NCBI GenBank assembly: GCA_001953215.1
Contig: CP019169.1
Coordinates: 434,001-498,000, forward strand
From: Betaproteobacteria bacterium GR16-43
Lineage (GTDB): Bacteria; Pseudomonadota; Gammaproteobacteria; Burkholderiales; Usitatibacteraceae
Length of the DNA: 64,000 nt
Reading direction: 5' to 3'
Made by a program: the position numbers and the translations under genes. Each line of letters starts with the position of its first letter. The stretch's first letter is position 1. Under the pieces are notes generated by a model. It was not told the origin of the DNA. It saw only the letters and a program-made list of their open reading frames with translations, and did no database searches. Of this stretch, positions 38,645 to 47,153 are shown in pieces.

Positions 38645-39673
38645 ATGCGACCGGCAACCGCCCTCCTCCTCGCCACGCTCGCCAGCATTCCGGCCTACGG
38701 CCGGGACCTCTCCGCCTTCGGCGTCCTGCGCGTCGACCTCCCGCAGCCGCCGCTCGAAATCGCGGCGCCCGGCCGCTGGAGCTTCGACACCTCGCTCGGC
38801 TACCAGAACACCTGGTCGATGAGCCCCAACGTCCGGGACTACTTCGAGCGCCGTCCGGCGGATCGCCGGCTCGACAACGCGGACATCGCGGTCATCTCCT
38901 CGCTGCCCGGCGAGAAATTCCTCGCGGACCTCGAGCTGGGCGTGATGGACTTCAGCGTCCGCCGCCAGTTCGATGCGCATTGGTCCGCGCGGGGCACCGT
39001 TGGCGTGATCGGATACACCGGTGGCTTCCTCGATTCGGCGATCGAGGGCTACCACCGCGCGCTCGGCTTCAACGAATACCTGCGCAACGCCGTGCCGCGC
39101 AACGAATTCACCGTGCTCGCGGGACTGAAGGAAACGAACACGCTGCTGCGCGATCCGCCGTCGAGCGGCTTCCTCGATCCCGAGATCGGCGTGCGCTATG
39201 CGCTGCACCCGCGCCCCGAACCATGGAACGTGGTCCTCGACGGCGTGCTCAAGATTCCGGTCGGCGGCGAGCGCGCCTGGCTCTCGAACGGCGGATGGGA
39301 CGTGGGGATGCAAGCCACGCTGCAGGGCGTGTCCGGAGCGCACAGCGCGACCGCGAGCCTCTCGGCGGCGTACTCGAAGGGCGGCGGCATCGTGCAGACC
39401 GGCGGTTACCGGTGGTCGCCGGGCTTCCTGCTCGGCTACGCGTACAACTTCGACAACCGCACGAGCGCCTTCGCGCAGGGCTACGTCTACCAGTACCCCC
39501 TCAACGGCGACGACACGGCGATGGACGGGCTGCGCAAGCACAAGTCGCAGGTGACGCTGGGCGTGCGCCACCGCGCGGGGGATTCCGAATTCAGCTTCGC
39601 CATCGTCGAGGCTTTCGGGGCCTACAACGGGATGCCCGACTTCGGGGTCCAGCTAAGCTGGACGCTGCGCTGA
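38645..39673 (+). CDS. DUF3187 outer-membrane-like protein
   Basis: Predicted 342 residues with a signal peptide (ending PAYG). Amphipathic beta-strands dominate, ending in an aromatic/Arg strand (GVQLSWTLR) typical of outer-membrane barrels. SFDTSLGYQNTWSM at the start and the central GGFLDSAIEGYHRALGF region are DUF3187 landmarks. It is probably a porin-like outer-membrane protein. The upstream tandem TPR genes may help its assembly or partner in transport (inference). Confidence 0.85.
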   Translation: MRPATALLLATLASIPAYGRDLSAFGVLRVDLPQPPLEIAAPGRWSFDTSLGYQNTWSMSPNVRDYFERRPADRRLDNADIAVISSLPGEKFLADLELGVMDFSVRRQFDAHWSARGTVGVIGYTGGFLDSAIEGYHRALGFNEYLRNAVPRNEFTVLAGLKETNTLLRDPPSSGFLDPEIGVRYALHPRPEPWNVVLDGVLKIPVGGERAWLSNGGWDVGMQATLQGVSGAHSATASLSAAYSKGGGIVQTGGYRWSPGFLLGYAYNFDNRTSAFAQGYVYQYPLNGDDTAMDGLRKHKSQVTLGVRHRAGDSEFSFAIVEAFGAYNGMPDFGVQLSWTLR

Positions 39674-39676
39674 CCA

Positions 39677-39842
39677 ACTAGGGCGAAAGGCGTCCTCCGC
39701 AGATAAACGCGGATAAACGCCGATGAACTCCTCCAGCAACAAGAAGAATTCGGGTCAAACCCAAATGTCTTTCTGTTTGCTTGAGGGGGTCATCGGCGTT
39801 TATCCGCGTTTATCTGCGGAGAGCGCCTTTCGCCTTGGTTAG
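39677..39842. repeat. Long palindromic element, copy 1
   Basis: GGCGAAAGGCG, CCGCAGATAAACGC and GATAAACGCCGATGA are repeated in inverted order at the right end (TCATCGGCGTTTATC, GCGTTTATCTGCGG, CGCCTTTCGCC), around a divergent centre of about 50 bp. A second copy lies at 62064-62215. It sits between converging genes, looks like a non-autonomous mobile or REP-type element, and could terminate both strands. Confidence 0.75.
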
Positions 39843-41111
39843 TTACCGCGCGCGGCGCGACTCTGTCATTGCGCCATAGACCAGCACCGCCATCTGTTCG
39901 CGGTAGTACTTGCGGATGTCGCCGGGGCCCGCGGTTCCGACCACGACCGTGAGTTTTTCCGCGGGATCGTTCCAGAAGAGCGTCCCGTTGGCGCCATTCC
40001 ACGTGTAGTCGCCGGGTGAGCCGGGCGTGGCCGCGATGCCGTCGACCAGGCGGACGGCGACCGTGAGGCCGAACCCGTAGCCGTCGCGATGGCCTTCGAT
40101 GCCGGCGACCTGGTTGCGGATCGCCGCGCCGAGATGATCGCTCGTCATGAGCGCAACGGTCTTCGGGGAGAGCACGCGCTGGCCGTCGAGCGTGCCGCCG
40201 TTCTGGAGCATCTGCGCGAACCGCAAGTAGTCCCCGACCGTGGACCACGCGCAGGAGCCGCCGCAGTCGAACTTGGCCGCCTTGTTGAGCAACTGGATGT
40301 CCTGCGGCTTGCCGGAAAGCGGATCGTTGGGCAGCGGCTTCGCGACCCGCTCCTTCGGCGGGATGTTGAACGTCGTGTCGGGCATCTTCACCTTGTCCCA
40401 GACCGACGCCTTGAGGTATTCGCCGAGGCGCTTGCCGCTCACCTTCTCGACGACGAGGCCCAGCACGTCGATCGAGAGGCCGTAGTCCCAGGTCGTGCCC
40501 GGCTGGTAGAGCAGCGGCAGCGGCCCGATCTTGTCGATGAACTCGGCGCCGGTGTACTGGATGGCCGCGCCCGCGGAGCTGCCGGGCCAGAGCTTGTGCA
40601 CGGCCGTGTTGCCGCGCGCGCCGTACGTGATGCCCGAGGTGTGGCGGAAGAGATCCTGGATGTAGATCGGGTTCTTCGCCGGCTCGGTGGTGACATCGCC
40701 GTTCGCGCCGACGACTCCCACGCCCGCCTTCGCGAATTGCGGGAAGTACTCGTCCAGGCGCGACTTCAACGGCAGGCGGCCTTGTTCGGTCAGCGTGAGC
40801 GCGCCGACGCCGGCCATCACCTTCGTCATCGACGCGAGCTGGAACACCGCGTTCAGCGGCATCGGCGTGCCGGCCGTCTTGTCGAGGTAGCCGTAGGCCT
40901 TGTAGTGGACGAGCTTGCCGTCCCGCGCGATGGCGACGACCGCTCCGGGAATGCGCCCGGCTTCGATCTCGCGCGCCCAGAACGCATCCATGCGCGCGAG
41001 GCCTTCCGTGGAGAACCCCGACTTGCCCGGTGCGGCGGCCGGAAGGGGTTGCTGGGCCGAGGCTCCGGCGGAAATACCGAGGAACAAAACGCAGGCGGCG
41101 ACTCTCAACAT
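39843..41111 (-). CDS. Serine hydrolase (class C beta-lactamase-like)
   Basis: Predicted 422 residues; GGAGGAG precedes the ATG at 41111, and the signal peptide ends at SAQ. The catalytic SxxK is SMTK (94-97) in QLASMTKVMAG. The usual YxN is WDYGLS here, with Leu replacing Asn, and the C-terminal KTG-like box is not clear. It is therefore in the esterase/penicillin-binding EstB-like group rather than a true beta-lactamase. It lies divergent to the YihY gene, with 22 bp between start codons. Confidence 0.88.
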   Translation of the reverse strand: MLRVAACVLFLGISAGASAQQPLPAAAPGKSGFSTEGLARMDAFWAREIEAGRIPGAVVAIARDGKLVHYKAYGYLDKTAGTPMPLNAVFQLASMTKVMAGVGALTLTEQGRLPLKSRLDEYFPQFAKAGVGVVGANGDVTTEPAKNPIYIQDLFRHTSGITYGARGNTAVHKLWPGSSAGAAIQYTGAEFIDKIGPLPLLYQPGTTWDYGLSIDVLGLVVEKVSGKRLGEYLKASVWDKVKMPDTTFNIPPKERVAKPLPNDPLSGKPQDIQLLNKAAKFDCGGSCAWSTVGDYLRFAQMLQNGGTLDGQRVLSPKTVALMTSDHLGAAIRNQVAGIEGHRDGYGFGLTVAVRLVDGIAATPGSPGDYTWNGANGTLFWNDPAEKLTVVVGTAGPGDIRKYYREQMAVLVYGAMTESRRAR

Positions 41112-41133
41112 GACATCTCCTCCGGATATTGGA

Positions 41134-42033
41134 ATGGTTGTGATGTCGATCATACCCAGCGCGCTGGCCACGCAAGCCACTTCCCATGCACGAGCTCTTC
41201 CCCGCCTTGTATGGGACGCGGCGGGTGCGTTCCGCGACGACGGCGCCGCCAGCATGGGCGCGGCGCTCGCCTTCTACACGTTGCTCTCGATGGCGCCGCT
41301 GATGATGGTCGTGATCTTCGTGGCCGGCATCTTCATCGGCGACGCGGCGGCGCGCGACGTGTTGCTGGGTGAACTCAACGGGCTGCTGGGCGATGCGGGC
41401 GCGGCCGGCGTGCGTACGGTGCTCGCGGCGGCCGACCGGCCTTCGGGCGCGTCAATCGGCACGCTGGTGAGCCTGGCCTTCCTGTTCCTCGGCTGCACGA
41501 CCGTCTTCGCGGAACTGAAGACCGACCTGGACCGCATCTGGGGCTTCAAGGCGCCGCCTTCGGGGGGCGCGTGGCAGTTCATCCGCTCGCGCGCGATGTC
41601 GTTCGGACTGGTGGTGACGATCGCCTTCCTGCTGCTCGTCTCGCTCGTGGTGAGCGGCGTGGTCTCGGCGGTGGGTACCTACCTGGGCACCGGGGCGTGG
41701 TCCGAGGCCCTGATCCACGTCGCGGAGATCGGCGCTTCGTTCCTCGTGTCGACGTTGCTCTTCGCCGCCGTGTACAAGCTGCTGCCCTCCTCGCCGCTCG
41801 CCTGGCGCGAGGTCTGGCTGGGCGCGACGGTGACGGCCCTGCTGTTCGCGGTGGGGAAGTTCGCGATCGGCCTGTACCTGGGCAAGAGCGCCGTTGCTTC
41901 GTCGTACGGCGCGGCGGGCACGGTGGTCGCGGTGATCGTCTGGGTCTACTGGTGCGCGCAGGTCTTCTTCTTCGGCGCGGAAATCACCAAGGTCAATGCC
42001 CAGCGCCTCGAAGAAAAATCGGGGTCAGGGTAG
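41134..42033 (+). CDS. YihY/BrkB-family membrane protein
   Basis: Predicted 299 residues from the ATG at 41134 (41143 also possible). It has six or so transmembrane helices and the family block DDGAASMGAALAFYTLLSMAPLM near the N-terminus. The last residues EEKSGSG and the TAG stop come from the palindromic repeat that begins at 42016, so the native C-terminus has been replaced or extended. YihY proteins have no firm function, despite old labels as RNase BN. Confidence 0.9.
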   Translation: MVVMSIIPSALATQATSHARALPRLVWDAAGAFRDDGAASMGAALAFYTLLSMAPLMMVVIFVAGIFIGDAAARDVLLGELNGLLGDAGAAGVRTVLAAADRPSGASIGTLVSLAFLFLGCTTVFAELKTDLDRIWGFKAPPSGGAWQFIRSRAMSFGLVVTIAFLLLVSLVVSGVVSAVGTYLGTGAWSEALIHVAEIGASFLVSTLLFAAVYKLLPSSPLAWREVWLGATVTALLFAVGKFAIGLYLGKSAVASSYGAAGTVVAVIVWVYWCAQVFFFGAEITKVNAQRLEEKSGSG

Positions 42034-42098
42034 AAATATCTACATATTTCTACCCTGACCCCGATTACCAAGACATTTCTACCCTGACCCCGATTTTG
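42014..42098. repeat. TCTACCCTGACCCC palindromic repeat, copy 2
   Basis: AAAATCGGGGTCAGGGTAGA reads forward at 42016 and returns in reverse twice (about 42040-42064 and 42075-42097). It is the same three-arm layout as the 31422 copy. The stop codon of YihY lies in its first arm. Confidence 0.8.
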
Positions 42099-42101
42099 AG
42101 G

Positions 42102-42278
42102 TCAGTCGTCGAATTCGGCGGGGAAGTCGGACATCTGGACCGAGGGATCGTCCGCGTCGGAGGACCAGGCGCGGCCTTCGTGCAGCTCGAACTCCACGAC
42201 CGGCAGGCCGTCTTCGTCGATCTCCAGGAGCGGGGGAAGCTTCCTGAAGCGGGGCATCTCGATGCGGGTGGCTCTCAT
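42102..42278 (-). CDS. Small acidic protein after the kinase gene
   Basis: Predicted 58 residues; AAGGAAGGGAG precedes the ATG. The sequence has a basic N-terminus (MRATRIEMPRFRKLP) and an acidic C-terminus ending SDFPAEFDD, with no signal or membrane segment. It is 101 bp downstream of the Ser/Thr kinase on the same strand and ends 4 bp before a repeat. Its Ser and Thr residues could make it a substrate or a modulator, but that is speculation. Confidence 0.6.
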   Translation of the reverse strand: MRATRIEMPRFRKLPPLLEIDEDGLPVVEFELHEGRAWSSDADDPSVQMSDFPAEFDD

Positions 42279-42379
42279 GGTCTTCTCCCTTCCTTTGCGT
42301 TGGTCGATGGAGAGACTGTAGGGCCCCCACGGGGTCCGATCCTGTAGGACAGGACCGATTCGACTGTCGGTTGGGATGC

Positions 42380-43543
42380 CTAGATCAGGATGATCAGGAT
42401 GGCGAGGCCGGTGGCCGCCGCATAGGCGCCGAGCACCTTCAGGCGCGCGGGATCCTGGCGGCGCGCGAGCCTCGGGACGGGCATGGTCCAGCCGGCGCGC
42501 GACTTCGTGTCCGACTGGTCGGCGGGGATCACCGCGAGGCGCGCGAGGCCCTCGGTGGAATCGAAGCGCGGCGAAGGACGCAGCGCCATCTGGTCTTCCG
42601 AGAGGGACAGGGGGCGCGAGCGCGGCTCGACGTCGTGCGGCGCGGGGGGCGTGTTGGGGATGGTGCTCGACCCCTCGGCCGGCTTCACGCGCGCGAGCGC
42701 TTCGGCCTCGGCCACCTCGGCGGCGCACGAGCGCAGGTCCGACGCGAACTCGATCGCGGATTGGTAGCGGTCGGCCGGGTCCTTCTTCAGCGCGCGCGCC
42801 ACGATGTAGTCGAGCACCGAGGGCAACGTGGGCTGCAGGTGGCGCGGCGGCTTGGCCTGCATGTTGGCGATGGAGAAGAGCAGCGCCGAGACGTCCTCGC
42901 CCGCGAACGGCTTCGCCCCCGTGAGCATCTCGTAGAGCACCACGCCGAGCGAGAAGATGTCGGCTCGCGCGTCGACTTCGCGGCCCGCGATCTGCTCGGG
43001 CGACATGTACTGGGGCGAGCCCAGCAACGTGCCGGTCTGCGTCTTCACCGCGTTCTCGTGCAGGCGCGCGATGCCGAAGTCCATCAGCTTCACGCGGCCG
43101 TCCTTCAGCACCATGATGTTGCCGGGCTTGATGTCGCGGTGGACCACGCGCTTCTCGTGCGCGACGGCCAGCCCCTCGGCCACGGTGGCCGCGATGTTGA
43201 CCGCTTGCGACGGCGTGAGGGTTCCCCAGCGGATCAGGTCGCGCAGCTCGTTGCCCTCGAGCAGCTCCATCGCGATGAACGCCACGTCGCCCTCGCGGCC
43301 GACGTCGTAGATCGTGATCACCGCGGGATGGCTCACGCCGCCCGCGGCCCTCGCCTCCTGCAGGAAGCGCGCCTCGTGGATGTCGCGTTCGCGCGCGTTG
43401 CCGGTGAGCGCGATGGTCTTGATCGCCACCGTGCGGCCGAGCGACGGATCGCCCGCGCAATACACCACGCCCATGGCGCCGCGGCCGAGCTCCGAGATGA
43501 CCCGGAAGCGGCCGAATTTTTCCGGGAGCGCGGGCTGTTCCAT
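42380..43543 (-). CDS. Membrane Ser/Thr protein kinase
   Basis: Predicted 387 residues. A complete Hanks-type kinase domain is present: LGRGAMGVVY (19-28), VAIK with Lys42, HRDIKPGNIM (about 137), DFGIAR (about 157) and SPEQ in the activation segment. A linker of about 80 residues leads to a C-terminal transmembrane helix (GAYAAATGLAILIILI). The ATG overlaps the stop of the upstream PEGA gene (TGATG), so they are translationally coupled. It probably phosphorylates local partners. No PP2C phosphatase is next to it. Confidence 0.95.
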   Translation of the reverse strand: MEQPALPEKFGRFRVISELGRGAMGVVYCAGDPSLGRTVAIKTIALTGNARERDIHEARFLQEARAAGGVSHPAVITIYDVGREGDVAFIAMELLEGNELRDLIRWGTLTPSQAVNIAATVAEGLAVAHEKRVVHRDIKPGNIMVLKDGRVKLMDFGIARLHENAVKTQTGTLLGSPQYMSPEQIAGREVDARADIFSLGVVLYEMLTGAKPFAGEDVSALLFSIANMQAKPPRHLQPTLPSVLDYIVARALKKDPADRYQSAIEFASDLRSCAAEVAEAEALARVKPAEGSSTIPNTPPAPHDVEPRSRPLSLSEDQMALRPSPRFDSTEGLARLAVIPADQSDTKSRAGWTMPVPRLARRQDPARLKVLGAYAAATGLAILIILI

Positions 43544-44448
43544 CAGGAGCCCCCGAACTTGCGGCGCAGGTCGCGCCAGAAATCCGGTTCCGGTTCCGGC
43601 GGCTTCGGCTTCGCCTTGGTGCCGAAGGTGTGGGCGAGCGTGACGCGCTCGCCCGCGTCCAGGTCGACCGGCATCTCCAGCGTCGGGAAGCCCTGCGATC
43701 GAATCTGCAGCACGTGCTTGCCCGGCGTGAGCTGGATCTCGGTGAGCGGCGGCGTCCGGCCCTTCACCACGCCGTCGACGACGATCTCGCCGCGCGGCTT
43801 GATCAGCAGCGCCACCGTCGCGGGCACGACGACCGGCGGGAAGAGGCGCTGGTGGCCTTCGCGCACGAGGACGCCGGCGAAGAGGATGGCCGCGGCGCCG
43901 AGCACGGCGGTGAACACGAGGTTCCTGCGGCGCGCCATCTTGCGCTTCGCATCGGGCGTGAAGAAGGTGTGTAGCCGCACGCGCGTGTCGGTGAACTCGC
44001 CCGCGGTTTCCAGCTCGCTCGCGCGTTCCGGCGACGTGGCCTCGAGGGCCTTGGCGAAATCCTGGGTGACCAGCAGGCGCTGCGGCTCGGAGAAGCGCGC
44101 GGCGGCCGCGGCGGCCACGAGCCCGTCGCCGAAAACGCGCGCGTCGTCACCCCGGGCCGTGAGGGCCAGCGGGCCGTAGTTCACGCCCGCATGCAGCGGC
44201 TCCCCGCGGTGCACGGCCTGGACGACGTCGAGGGCCCGGGCCGGCTCGCCGAACATCACGATCGCCATGCCTTCCTCGGCATCGAGCACGACGCGCTCGC
44301 CCGCGGCCACCCACGCCATCGCCTCGCGAACGCGATGCTCGAGCTTCTCCTTCTCGGCGGCTTGCTCGCCGACCGGGAGCGCCTCGAAACGCGGGATCCG
44401 GAAGTACGCGATGTTCGCGTAGACCGGGATGGGGGCGGGGGGCGTCAT
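43543..44448 (-). CDS. Cyclase-like/PEGA membrane protein coupled to the kinase
   Basis: Predicted 301 residues. The N-terminal 180 residues resemble the nucleotide-cyclase homology fold often attached to kinases (VYANIAYFRIPRFEALP, HRGEPLHAGVNYGPLAL, VFGDGLVAAAAAARF) but lack obvious catalytic metal residues. A transmembrane helix (NLVFTAVLGAAAILFAGVLV) and a PEGA domain (LLIKPRGEIVVDGVVKGRTP, then PGKHVLQIRSQG) follow. It is translationally coupled to the kinase and probably serves as its sensor or scaffold. Confidence 0.82.
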   Translation of the reverse strand: MTPPAPIPVYANIAYFRIPRFEALPVGEQAAEKEKLEHRVREAMAWVAAGERVVLDAEEGMAIVMFGEPARALDVVQAVHRGEPLHAGVNYGPLALTARGDDARVFGDGLVAAAAAARFSEPQRLLVTQDFAKALEATSPERASELETAGEFTDTRVRLHTFFTPDAKRKMARRRNLVFTAVLGAAAILFAGVLVREGHQRLFPPVVVPATVALLIKPRGEIVVDGVVKGRTPPLTEIQLTPGKHVLQIRSQGFPTLEMPVDLDAGERVTLAHTFGTKAKPKPPEPEPDFWRDLRRKFGGS

Positions 44449-44470
44449 AAGGGAACTAGGATCTGCCCAA

Positions 44471-44540
44471 AATCGGGGTCAGGGTAGAAATAAGTGCTGC
44501 GCAACGCGCGGCATTTATTTCTACCCTGACCCCGATTTTG
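44471..44540. repeat. TCTACCCTGACCCC palindromic repeat, copy 3
   Basis: Arms AAATCGGGGTCAGGGTAGAA and their reverse flank the loop GTGCTGCGCAACGCGCGGCA. The copy at 50513 is identical over the whole hairpin. It lies between two minus-strand genes. Confidence 0.85.
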
Positions 44541-44563
44541 CTTCTGACCCTAATTCTTTGTAT

Positions 44564-44950
44564 TCACGTGAGGGCGACGTAGTCCTTGTCGTCCTGCTGG
44601 TTGCGCTCGAAGCGCAGGAAATCGTAGTAGCCGCAGTTGGTGGCGGCGGGATATTTGCGGCAGACGCCGGGGCGCACTTCGTAGACGGTGCAGCGGCGCT
44701 TCTCCTGGTCGAAGAACATGCACGCGGAGTCGAAGATCGTGTCCTTCTTGTGGCGCAGGATCTTCGCGGTCTTGGCGTCGTCGAGCTTGGTGAACTTCGC
44801 TTCGGCTTCCTTCGGCCCCAGTCCGAAATGCTTGCCGAGCCGGGCGATGTCGCGGTCGGTGACTTCGATGTCCGAGTAGGTGCAGCAATAGCCGGGGCAC
44901 TTCAGGCAGTTGTAGCGGACGCGGACCGGGATGGGAAAAGGTTTTTTCAT
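44564..44950 (-). CDS. YkgJ-family cysteine cluster protein
   Basis: Predicted 128 residues. The Cys pattern is complete: NCLKCPGYCC near the N-terminus, SACMFF, RRCTVY with VRPGVCRKYPAATNCGYY. This is the YkgJ/CxxCxxCC family, predicted to bind zinc or an iron-sulfur cluster, with unknown activity. It is 38 bp downstream of the NDH-2-like gene on the same strand, so co-expression with a redox enzyme is likely. Confidence 0.9.
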   Translation of the reverse strand: MKKPFPIPVRVRYNCLKCPGYCCTYSDIEVTDRDIARLGKHFGLGPKEAEAKFTKLDDAKTAKILRHKKDTIFDSACMFFDQEKRRCTVYEVRPGVCRKYPAATNCGYYDFLRFERNQQDDKDYVALT

Positions 44951-44988
44951 GGGCAAGCACCTGCGAAAGTTGGTGCGATTGTACCCAC

Positions 44989-46293
44989 TCAACGTGCCCC
45001 CCGCCACGCCTCCTTCGTGTGCGCCGCGTCCAGCTCCCCGCTGCGGTGGAAGCGCAGGTGCGTGATGTCGTTCGGGAAGAACATGCCCCAGGTCCACTCG
45101 ACGAAGATGCGCACCTTGCGCCCGAAGGTGGGCATGCGCGAAAGATAGTAGGCGCGCCAGAGCAGCCAGGCCGGGAGGCCCGAAAGCGGGATGCCGAAGA
45201 CCTCGGCCACGCCCTTGCGGTAGCCGATCGCCGCCATCGAGCCGCGCGAACGGTGCGAGAAGCCGGTGCGTGGCAACCCGGCGATCGCGGCGCGCAGGTT
45301 CGCCGCGAGGCACAGGGCTTCCTGCACCGCGTATTGGGCCGTCGGAGGCGCCGCCTGGCCGTCGTGGGCGTTGAGCGCCAGGGCGCAATCGCCGATCGCC
45401 CACACGCCCGGCGCCCCGGGGACCGAGAGGTCGGCGTGCACCACGATGCGGCCGCGATCGGTGGCGAGCCCGGCGCGCTGCACCAGCGGGTTCGGCCGCG
45501 TGCCGATGGTGCAGATCACCGTGGCCGTGGCCAGCGTGCGGCCCTGGGCCAGCTCGATTTCGCGGTCGCTCACGCGCGACGCCCGCGTGTTGATCCGCAC
45601 GTCGACGCCGCGCGCCACGAGCGAGCGAGTCGCGGCGGCGCCCAAACGCTCCGGGAGCTCGGGCAGGAGCCGCGGACCGCCCTGCAGCAGCGTCACCTTC
45701 AGTTCGTCCGGCCTCACGCCCCGGAAGTAGCGCCGGATGTTGCGCAGGCAATCGACCAGCTCGCCCGCCGTCTCGACGCCGGAGAAACCGCCCCCGACGA
45801 CCACGAAGTGGCCGAGCGCGCCGCGCACCTCGGGATCGCGCTCGAGCTCGATCTGCGCCACGCGCCGCAGCACGATGTTGCGGATGTGCATCGCGTCGCC
45901 CACGGTCTTCAGCGGCAGCGCGTGCTCCGCCATTCCCGGCAGCAGGTCGGTGTGCGCGCGATTGCCGAACGCGAGCACCAGGTGCTCGTAGGCGATCACC
46001 CGCTCGCCCGCGAGCGAGGGCGTGGTGAGGGTTCGCTTCGCCACGTCGATGGACTGCACGCAGCCCATGATGAAGCGGCTGTGGTCGAGCATCTCGCGGA
46101 TGGGTGCCACCACCTGCTCGGGGAAGATCGACGCGCCCAGCGCTTCGGGAAGCATCGGATTGAACGTGGTGTGGCTCTCTTCGCTGATGAGCAGGAGTTC
46201 GTAGCCCTCGGGGAGCTTTCCGTCGAGGGCACGGGCGAGCGTGGTGCCGGCGAATCCGCCGCCCACGATGACGATGGTCTTGGTCTCGGACAT
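44989..46293 (-). CDS. NDH-2-like NAD(P)/FAD oxidoreductase
   Basis: Predicted 434 residues from the ATG at 46293. FAD-binding [13 protein letters not shown] is near residue 10, and the NAD-binding [16 protein letters not shown] near 160 matches type II NADH dehydrogenases. Other landmarks are VWAIGDCAL and [11 protein letters not shown]. The C-terminal amphipathic part ([18 protein letters not shown]) should hold it at the membrane. It transfers electrons from NADH to quinone. It is divergent from the bufferin gene. Confidence 0.9.
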   Translation of the reverse strand: MSETKTIVIVGGGFAGTTLARALDGKLPEGYELLLISEESHTTFNPMLPEALGASIFPEQVVAPIREMLDHSRFIMGCVQSIDVAKRTLTTPSLAGERVIAYEHLVLAFGNRAHTDLLPGMAEHALPLKTVGDAMHIRNIVLRRVAQIELERDPEVRGALGHFVVVGGGFSGVETAGELVDCLRNIRRYFRGVRPDELKVTLLQGGPRLLPELPERLGAAATRSLVARGVDVRINTRASRVSDREIELAQGRTLATATVICTIGTRPNPLVQRAGLATDRGRIVVHADLSVPGAPGVWAIGDCALALNAHDGQAAPPTAQYAVQEALCLAANLRAAIAGLPRTGFSHRSRGSMAAIGYRKGVAEVFGIPLSGLPAWLLWRAYYLSRMPTFGRKVRIFVEWTWGMFFPNDITHLRFHRSGELDAAHTKEAWRGAR

Positions 46294-46433
46294 GGAGCTT
46301 GGTCTCGGCGATCGGCCCTGCCTTACGTTGCGCGCGTTGCGTAAGGAACCCGGCGGGCAGGCCACTAACCCCCGGAATGCGCCGCAACCGCGCTTTCGAC
46401 ATCCACCCCCACAACTCATGCAAGGAGCGTTCC

Positions 46434-46688
46434 ATGAAGCAAGCCCCCCTCAACGCCGCCATCGCCGGCCTGCTCGCCCTCGGTCTTTCCGCCGCGGTTT
46501 CCGCCGGCCCGGTCGAGCAACCGAAGGGCAGCGAGAAGTGTTACGGCATCGCGAAGGCCGGCAAGAACGACTGCGGCACCGCCAAGCACGCCTGCGCCGC
46601 CGAAGCCAAGACCGACAACGATCCGACGGAATGGAAGTACGTGGCCAAGGGCACGTGCGAGCAGGCCGGCGGCAAGACGAAGAAGTGA
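46434..46688 (+). CDS. bufA1: DUF2282/BufA1-like periplasmic metal-binding protein
   Basis: Predicted 84 residues; AAGGAG lies 6 nt upstream. The signal peptide ends at VSA. The mature peptide carries four cysteines in the family spacing ([26 protein letters not shown]), matching DUF2282, the precursor of bufferin-type copper-sequestering RiPPs. The modifying partners bufB (DUF692) and bufC are not in the window; only the DoxX gene follows. The peptide may be unmodified or modified in trans. Confidence 0.82.
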   Translation: MKQAPLNAAIAGLLALGLSAAVSAGPVEQPKGSEKCYGIAKAGKNDCGTAKHACAAEAKTDNDPTEWKYVAKGTCEQAGGKTKK

Positions 46689-46690
46689 CC

Positions 46691-47146
46691 ATGCGCGCGC
46701 TCAACCTGTACTACGGGCGCGCCTCGAGCGTGGCCGACCTGCTCCAGCCCGTGCTGGCGCTCGTCGGCCGGCTCTACGTGGCCAAGGTGTTCTTCGCTTC
46801 GGGCCTCACGAAGGTGCGCGACTGGTCGATCACGGTGGCGTTGTTCGAGAACGAGTACCAGGTGCCGTTCCTGTCGCCGCAAGTGGCCGCCGCGATGGGC
46901 ACGGCCGGCGAACTCACGCTCCCGGTATTGCTCGCCATCGGCCTCGGGACGCGCTTCGCGGCGGTGGGGCTCTTCATCCTCAACGCGGTGGCCGTGATTT
47001 CGTATCCGGAGATCTCGGACGCGGGCATCAAGGACCACATCCTCTGGGGTTCGATCCTCGCCATGCTCTTCGCCTACGGGCCCGGGATCTTCTCGGCGGA
47101 CCGCGCGCTCATGGTGCGTTACGGGAAAGGAGGCCGGACGGCATAA
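46691..47146 (+). CDS. DoxX-family membrane protein
   Basis: Predicted 151 residues with four transmembrane helices. LVGRLYVAKVFFASGLTKVRDW is the DoxX signature, and PVLLAIGLGTRFAAVGLF follows. It starts 2 bp after the DUF2282 gene. DoxX genes are the usual last member of bufferin operons, which supports the upstream assignment. The aldo-keto reductase gene follows after 7 bp. Confidence 0.88.
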   Translation: MRALNLYYGRASSVADLLQPVLALVGRLYVAKVFFASGLTKVRDWSITVALFENEYQVPFLSPQVAAAMGTAGELTLPVLLAIGLGTRFAAVGLFILNAVAVISYPEISDAGIKDHILWGSILAMLFAYGPGIFSADRALMVRYGKGGRTA

Positions 47147-47153
47147 TGGGGCG

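Noticed and set aside
39843-41111. True class C beta-lactamase
   Set aside because: SxxK is present, but the YxN motif is changed to YGL and no KTG is clear, so an esterase/PBP-like hydrolase is the safer call.
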